Shown here: positions 57,661 through 64,000 of the stretch, piece after piece
How the letters are laid out: each line of letters opens with the position of its first letter
Numbering within the stretch: position 1 is the first letter of the stretch
DNA from: Meandrina meandrites
Lineage: Eukaryota; Cnidaria; Anthozoa; Scleractinia; Meandrinidae
Length of the DNA: 64,000 nt
Direction: 5' to 3'
Assembly (NCBI GenBank): GCA_963693305.1
Contig: OY855906.1
Span: forward strand, 28,356,937-28,420,936
Notes under the pieces: generated by a model
The model's input: the letters and a program-made list of their open reading frames with translations, nothing else
Told to the model about the DNA's origin: nothing
The model's database searches: none
Position numbers and translations under genes: made by a program

Positions 57661-58754
57661 CAACCTCTCCAACCAATTTATTCTCAGATAAATTTTAGAA
57701 AAACTCGTAAAGTTTGCCCCCGGTCTGGATAGGGGTAATAAATTACGTGTGCCAATTTTTCAAAATCAGGGTACTTTTCCACACGCTTTATCTCTGAAAC
57801 GATGTCGGTGACGCCCACCATTTTTTTGTATTTCTGACACTAGTAACTCATTATCCGACCTCAGTAAAAAACTAAAAAAATCTATCGACTAGAAAGCGAA
57901 GTATCGCTACAGTACTCGCCCTGTATATGCTAAAAAAGTTTCCTCAGCGCGCAGCAAGGATGAGCAAAAATAACTAGCGCGAACGTCCTTTAAAAACCCT
58001 TTAGAGTCCTTCTTGCTGTTAATAAAAAGTTTCAAAGTTGAGTATTGTTGAATACCCCTTACATTATTGGCTATAATTTGTCATGAATGAACTGAAACAG
58101 CGGCCGTGTTTAACGCTCAAACATCCGCTGGATGTTTAACTGGCTTCGTGTTTTAAAGTCGTTTTGTCGTTTTAAAAATTTGAATTATCGCTAAAAGTTT
58201 AGTACAGGACCAAAGCAAACTGGTCTAGATGAAACTGAAATGAAAATGTACAAAGTTTAAGCTTGAAGATTATCTTTTGAAAATCAAAACCCAACGGATG
58301 AGAATATCCTGACAAGAAAATTTATAAAGCTCAGATTTGAATCACTAGATGAATAATTTGTAAAGGGTGCAATACAGATCAGGGGCCAAGTGGTATGAGC
58401 AAGGTAAAAAAAGTAGCAAATACTTTCTTAACTTAGATACAAAGGGAAAAGTTGTATAACAAATCAGGCTCGTAGGGAGGGGGGAAGTGCGATGGGTGCG
58501 TCCCCCCCCCCCCCCCCCCCACGAGCTTTGCGAGTCCGCTTATTGTGAAAAAAATATAGGGAACTGGTATTTCTGTGCTTCGACTATTACATTTAATATG
58601 GTCCTTAATTGGGTTGAAGGTCCACCATTTGTAGATTTGTGTGGTATATTTTGTTCAATGATACATTCTACCTAATGTTCTTCACCTTTACCTGCCTTTT
58701 TTTCTAACAAACTGTCTTCAAAACGCACGAAATGCTGTCTAAGATAACCTTTTT
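57661..58754. other. Non-coding stretch
   Basis: No gene is recognised; one C19 run at 58502-58520. Confidence 0.5.
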
Positions 58755-60489
58755 TTGCAAAACTTCCTGGTGTGGATACTCCCACACCCCCCTACGTTAT
58801 CAGGCACAGAAGTTTTCACGTCACGTCCAAGGGAAATTATGCCGGAAATAAAAGATTTCTTTTCAGAGCTTTACAAAGAAAGGGAGTCAAGCGACGAGGC
58901 AGCAGACTTCTTTTTCAGCAACAGCAACATTCCAAAATTGGATGAGGACGCAAAGCAAATTCGTGAGGGCGTCTTTCTTGTGGGCGAGGACTACATGCCC
59001 TTATATCAATGTCCGATAACAAAACTCCTGGCAACGATGGATTACCTTCTGAGTTCTATAAACGCTTCTGGCCCTTACTTGGAAACCAAGTGGTGGAGAT
59101 TCCGTTATGCTTTTGAAAATGGTCATTTATGAAATTTCCAGATGCAGGCTGTAAACACCCTGCTGTAAAACAAAAGATAGAGATAAACGCTTCGTAAAAA
59201 ATTGGTGACCAATATCCCTAATAAATGTTGATGAAAAGATTGGAGCTAAATCTCTCGCTAGAAGAATGTGCAAGGTTCTGCTCAATTTCATTCATTCTGA
59301 ACAATGTGCGTATGTGAAGGACAGGCTCATATCTGATGCAGTAACAACAATTGATGATATCATGTGGTACAGAAGGTCAAGAGATATCGAAGGCATGCTT
59401 GTTGCCATTGATTTTGAAAAAGCCTTCGACTCGGTTGGCTTGAAATTCCTCATGAGGATTCTGGAAGTGTTCAATCTCGGACCCAGTTTTATTCAGTGTG
59501 ATCAAAACGTTTTACAATGGTGCTAAAAGTTGTGTTATGAAAACCCTCACTACTATGACCTTGAGCGCGATTTAAGACAAGGAGATTCACTCCATGCATA
59601 CCTATTTATAACAATCATCCAAATACTGTTAATAAGCGTCCGCGGGAACAGATCAATTCGCGGAATACCGATCAATGGGAAGGAAATTAAATTGACAAGT
59701 TTTGCGGATGATGTTTCTCAAAGATCTTGATTCCATCCATACACTTATGTCCAGGATTGAACGCAGGTATTGTTCAGCAAGTGCTTCATATATGACTGGG
59801 TTATTGACCATTTTCATACTACTTCATATTTGACGGAATTATGTGTGTTTAGGTTAACTTTCATCAGTGAGGACACTTTGTGATGCTTATCATAAAGAGC
59901 GTGCATCTCATTAGCGTTCAATCCTGGACATATCTGGGCACTTTGGCTGGGCCCACCAAAAAGTATTGACCTTCACGATATTCTCAAACTTACCAATACC
60001 TATCAACCACCCAAAATCTTGGGCGTCTATTTTACATATGATGGAAAGTTGCGTGACACGCTTAATTTTGATGTCGCGCTAGAAAAAAAAACTTTTACCC
60101 CAGTGGAAGAGGCGTGGCCTCACTGTCATTGGAAAAATACAGGTACTACATCCCTACGTTCTTATACCGGCTGACCAATATCAGCGGTAAGGACGAAATC
60201 ATAAAAGAAATCAATAAAGTAATGCACAGCTATATCTGGAACGGCAAAGACAAGATTAAACGACAAGCAGTTATTAACGATATAGAAAACGGTGGTTTAA
60301 GAATGACCCACTTCGAGTCTGCAATTCAAGCACAAAGACTAATAATCCTGAAACGATATATTAGCAACAGAATGGACACACATTCTTGACTCTTGTTTAA
60401 AAGATGTGGGTGGAAGGTTACTTCTGAAATATAATTTCGACGTTAAAAAGCTGCCTAGCAGAATTCCGGCTTTTTATAGGAGTGTCTCG
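58755..60489 (+). pseudogene. Decayed L1/Tx1-like LINE reverse transcriptase
   Basis: Broken frames in order give PEIKDFFSELYKERESSDEA (pre-RT), then KIGAKSLARRMCKVLLNFIH and EQCAYVKDRLISDA. Motif A is LVAIDFEKAFDSVGLKFL, then LRQGDSLHAYLFI and the motif C remnant LTSFADDV (59690-59712). After a small insertion come PPKILGVYFTYDGKLRDTL and a C-terminal YIWNGKDKIKRQAVINDIEN GGLRMTHFES-like region. This order is typical of L1/Tx1-clade ORF2. Multiple stops and frameshifts make it dead. It runs into the gap at 60490. Confidence 0.8.
59749..59930. repeat. Inverted-repeat insertion in the LINE
   Basis: TGTCCAGGATTGAACGC (59749-59765) returns inverted as GCGTTCAATCCTGGACA (59914-59930), flanking about 150 bp that do not encode LINE protein. 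Either a small MITE-like insertion or a local inversion-duplication. Confidence 0.6.
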
Positions 60490-60689
60490 NNNNNNNNNNN
60501 NNNNNNNNNNNNNNNNNNNNNNNNNNNNNNNNNNNNNNNNNNNNNNNNNNNNNNNNNNNNNNNNNNNNNNNNNNNNNNNNNNNNNNNNNNNNNNNNNNNN
60601 NNNNNNNNNNNNNNNNNNNNNNNNNNNNNNNNNNNNNNNNNNNNNNNNNNNNNNNNNNNNNNNNNNNNNNNNNNNNNNNNNNNNNNNNN
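60490..60689. other. Assembly gap (200 N)
   Basis: Exactly 200 N, like the first gap. The true size is unknown. Confidence 0.99.
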
Positions 60690-62079
60690 AGGACCCCAGT
60701 AAGTTTAGCCGTCAAGGCTTGGTTTAGAATTGCACGTGAAGAAAAAAACGCTACCGTGCTTTGTTGCAGGCTAGAACGATTTAGCATGGAAAATGGTATC
60801 TTCCAGGGGTCAGGCAAGAAAGCTTGAACCCACGCCCAGGTTGATGTCCGTTTGGGGTTCCGACGAGCATTACCGTCGTTTGAATGGAATTCTGGATTCG
60901 AAGTTTGTAATCATTTCAACAGGAATAAAAAGCCTGCACAAATTACTGCTGTTTTGTATTCAAGACATGACTATGACTATGACAATGACTAAGAAATTAG
61001 TTGGTTCTAGATGCAGTGCTCATTTTCAAGTCTGTAGAACCTTGGTTTGGAGTAAAAAAAGGGAAACTGGAGTGATTAAGAACGACTTTTTTATGACCGA
61101 GTGAGAGATTGCACATGCGGTCGTGCAAGGGAACGGGAGAAAACTTTAAAACGCGGATTGTCCGAGGTGCGTATTTACACTCACAAGGTTCGTGCTCGCA
61201 TACATTTTTAAACAGGATTGAGGGTAGAGGTTGATCGAGTACTGCGTAAGTGGTAACCATCATCATGTTCAATACAAACTTCGCAAATGCGAAATCCTCA
61301 AAATGCAGCTGATAAGAATGAAGTTATCGTTTACTTGGGAACGGACTAAGCTACATTTACGCCAAGGAAATTACTTCCACAATATCTGGGCAGCGGGAAC
61401 ACTAATGGTACAGAAACAAAACAACCCTACAAGGTTTTGGATTTCTGCAGTTTTGCATTCAGTTGAAAAACATAGTGCCAATCTAGTTGTGTTCACAACA
61501 TTGCTATGACTAAGTACGAAAAGTGGTGGTTAGAGTTACCCCACCCCACCTCCTCACCCCCTTCCCCCGGGAGGTGGGGAACTTACAAAATAGTTCCGCC
61601 GTGGAGTTCAAGCCATTACCACTTTAATATACCATTTCTGACAGAAAGATAACCCTTTCAGAAGGGATGCTGCATCTCTTGTCGAACATTTTTCACTTTA
61701 ATACCCCCCCCTCCCCCCCCTAAAATACTTACATGAAACAACCGTTTGTTGGGTCTGTTCGAAAAGCATTTCACATACCTAAATAACAGTTTTCCTTACC
61801 CTTTACCATACTCCAACTCATGAGATCCTACGTCTATAAGCCTCCGGTCTGAAAAAAAAAAAATTCAGCACCTATGGGGAGAGCCTCCCACCGCACAGTA
61901 CCCACACCTCCAGCCCCCGGGAGTTCATGTTGCAGCAGTATCTCATTGCGTGACAAACACGAGTGTCCACGAGTTATGTCACGAAACCGTTCTTTGAATT
62001 TCTATGCACCATTTGGGGCTCTAAAACTTCGTTAAAGTGTATCTGTTCACCGTGCTATTAAGTCTCTTGTATGAACGGC
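60690..62079. other. Non-coding stretch after the LINE
   Basis: Possibly the LINE's 3' part. A short (ATGACT)n-like run at 60966-60990 could be its tail. No gene is recognised further right. C-rich runs occur at 61540-61570 and 61704-61721. Confidence 0.4.
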
Positions 62080-62287
62080 AGTAGTATAGTCGGGACTAAT
62101 CAAATACCACTTTGGGTGCACCTAAATTTTTCACCCTCTTCGCGAGACTAGTAGTCAGGGACCAAAGCCAAACCATGCTCACATAGCTCGCATGGTTCGG
62201 CTTTGATCCCTGACTATAGTCCCGTAAAGAGGGTGAAAAATTTAGGTTTACCAAAGATAGTATTTGATTAGTCCTGACTATACTACT
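62080..62287. repeat. 208-bp palindrome beside the polymerase-like gene
   Basis: AGTAGTATAGTCGGGACTAA at the left is mirrored by TTAGTCCTGACTATACTACT at the right. Further pairing includes TAAATTTTTCACCCTCTT with AAGAGGGTGAAAAATTTA, and AACCATGC with GCATGGTT around a short centre near 62184. It is either a palindromic MITE or part of the terminus of the adjacent large element. Confidence 0.85.
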
Positions 62288-62362
62288 AGGGGAAATGGAA
62301 GGGAGCGAAAGGGAGTGAAACCCCAGGCGGGGACAAGCAATTAGAGAATTGACACCGTGCAG

Positions 62363-62428
62363 TATAAAAGTTTTTCAATTAGGTTATAATAATTAATTAT
62401 TAAAAAATATTTTTTCTACTAATATACG
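62363..62428 (+). promoter_or_regulatory. Putative TATA promoter of the polymerase-like gene
   Basis: TATAAAA at 62363-62369 lies 60 bp before the ATG at 62429, in an AT-rich leader. The compact spacing resembles virus-like elements. Confidence 0.45.
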
Positions 62429-64000
62429 ATGGACGAAATAGACCTCGAATCTCTCGAAGATGTCGACCTCGAATCTCTCGAACAAGAACTTGCGAGAATA
62501 GACCCGGAAGTGTTGCGCTGTTTATCGCAATTACTTCCAGAAAACGTCCCTGCGGTTAAAAAGATAATAAGGAATGTGTTGGAAGAACCAATCCCAGAAG
62601 AAACAAAGAAGCGATTAAAACCACCTTTAAAACCAAAACCTTACCAACCAATAGCACCTCCAAGAAAAAGGAACAGAAGACAAAAAATGATTAGACAGTT
62701 TAAACTTCTGAGGGAGTTTGACCCCCTCCACCCGCAAAACATAAGAAATGTGGCAGACTACCAGAATGAGGTTGAGGATAAGTACAAGGACGAAACAACT
62801 GAGGGTGTAGAGAAGATAAAAGGTAGGCGTTATATTCGGTGGCGCTTCAAAAAGAATCTGGAAAGAGACCAAACATCAAAATTCATGGAAAAAATAAGAA
62901 AGGACGTAAGAACATCATTTTACATAAGGTACGTTTTCGCATTTAATTTGCTCAACATTGAAGACGGAACCTTTCTTACCTTCTACCAAAATGAAAAAGG
63001 CTCCCGATGGATAAACAAGCTAGAAGACGCGGAAAAATTGCTGAGGGAAAGGGAGTCTGAACGTCTGGAAGTAGAAAGAATCGAAAGACCAGACACAAAA
63101 TGGGTCTTTGACCACTACTATGCTGTTGATGTAAAAGTTGTGCTTGACCGTCAACCTCTGATGGGGAAAGGTCCATTACCAGACTGGCTGCGCAATCGCG
63201 CACACGCAGCGAGAGGACAAGCAATGGTGGCACTGGATACCTATAGAGATAACTTGTGTTTATGGCGTTGTATTGCTGTGTACAGAGGAGCTAGACCAGA
63301 TCGAAGTACAAAAGCAGCGCAAGGTCTAGCCAAGAGTTTCTTCAAGCTCAGGGATACGCCGACGGACTGGCCAAAAACCTCACTAGATGAATTGGAAAAG
63401 GTAGAAATGTATCTGAATAAGGGCACTTCTTTTTCAGGTTGGTTTGGCATCAGGGTTTATGTCCCTGAGCGTGTAAATGATAAAGAAGTGGTTTGGCATC
63501 TCACAAGAAATCCGGCGTCAAAGTTAAAAAACATCATGACAATAGGAATTTTTGGAGAGCACGCATTTTTAATAAAAGACATTGCAAAGTTGGCAAATCT
63601 TTATGCATGCGTCCATTGCAACGCAAGATTCACACAAGCAACCCATCTTCAACGTCACGCAGATAGATGTGCCCAAGGGAAAACTGTAATAGACTGTCCA
63701 GGCGAAAAGGTGGAAGCGCCACAGTCAGCTTACCAGAAAGCGTTTTACCCAAAACATAACGCATCGAATGAATCAATTCAGTGGCTAGAGTACGTAGCAA
63801 AGCATTGGAATATGACCATTCACCACGCAATGTAAGGCCACGGAGGAGAGCGTTTCATAGGGAAAAGACCAGTTGATGGATACAACCATAAGAGAAAGTT
63901 AGTTCTTCAGTATCACGGATGCTACTGGCACGGTTGTCCTAAATGTTACCCTGATCGGGATAAAATAATTGAACGTGGCGACAGAACAAGAGAAGATCTC
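62429..64000 (+). pseudogene. Polinton/Maverick-like protein-primed DNA polymerase B, N-terminal part, interrupted
   Basis: An uninterrupted 468-codon frame runs to a TAA at 63833-63835; the same frame then stays open to the window edge. The N-terminus is acidic with a tandem DLESLE repeat, then Lys/Pro-rich (about 58-90). A Cys-containing NLCLWRC segment (275-281) resembles the N-terminal extension of virus-like family B polymerases. A C2HC zinc-finger-like motif follows at about 394-413. Past the stop, a HGC-x3-HGC-x2-C cluster (about 63915-63950) matches the endonuclease-like region before the polymerase exonuclease domain. The catalytic part lies beyond the window. The single stop makes this copy probably non-functional. 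Family assignment is by motif recall, not search. Confidence 0.65.

Noticed and set aside
1..64000. CRISPR array, rRNA or intact tRNA genes
   Set aside because: No regularly spaced repeat-spacer pattern, no rRNA core sequence and no complete cloverleaf was seen; the content is eukaryotic.

Overview
The window looks like nuclear DNA of a cnidarian, most likely a stony coral (Scleractinia). It is AT-rich with widely spaced phase-1 exons, many short inverted-repeat transposons, DIRS, Penelope-like and several non-LTR retrotransposons, and host exons for secreted PAN/Apple, EGF, F5/8-type-C (discoidin) and thrombospondin type 1 (TSP1) modules. Species cannot be fixed from sequence alone. Two assembly gaps of exactly 200 N lie at 15497-15696 and 60490-60689.

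Two host genes can be reconstructed from splice sites and phase, both on the + strand. Gene A (7772-18429) encodes a signal peptide, a PAN/Apple-like domain, a short EGF-like piece, a truncated fibrinogen-like segment and a C-terminal discoidin domain ending at a stop. Its 7 kb internal intron holds a decayed Ty3/gypsy element, a MITE and one gap. Gene B has a signal-peptide first exon present in two tandem copies (28783-28834 and 41585-41636), a possible 15-nt microexon (45365-45379), a discoidin domain on two exons (46180-46523, 47847-47988), and then five near-identical symmetrical TSP1 exons between 49740 and 55246. Its 3' end is not in the window. Both products look like secreted adhesion or matrix proteins.

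The rest is mostly mobile DNA. 1-2945 is a large foldback with a second foldback inside one arm. 4203-5122, 9619-9992, 16741-16935, 30695-30889, 37453-38285, 38605-38866, 46900-47546, 53604-53746 and 62080-62287 are MITE-like or foldback elements. 20923-23830 is a 5'-truncated non-LTR retrotransposon with one in-frame stop. 24050-24475 and 25030-25850 are retroelement scraps.

The segment 27940-42170 is a tandem duplication carrying the promoter and first exon of gene B. Its second copy is split by a 10.5 kb TA-flanked inverted-repeat element (30341-40836). The first copy preserves the matching empty site, which fixes the insertion boundaries. Nested in that element is a structurally complete DIRS retrotransposon (32113-36620, - strand) with three open ORFs and intact inverted termini. 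43397-45180 is a Penelope-like element with mirrored ends and a GIY-YIG domain. 58755-60489 is a decayed L1/Tx1-like LINE. From 62429 to the right edge lies the start of a Polinton/Maverick-like protein-primed DNA polymerase B gene, broken by one in-frame stop.

Recurring structural themes are long poly-G or poly-C runs, several of which sit in transposon termini or paired positions in duplicated introns, and palindromic RFX X-box-like motifs in repeats.
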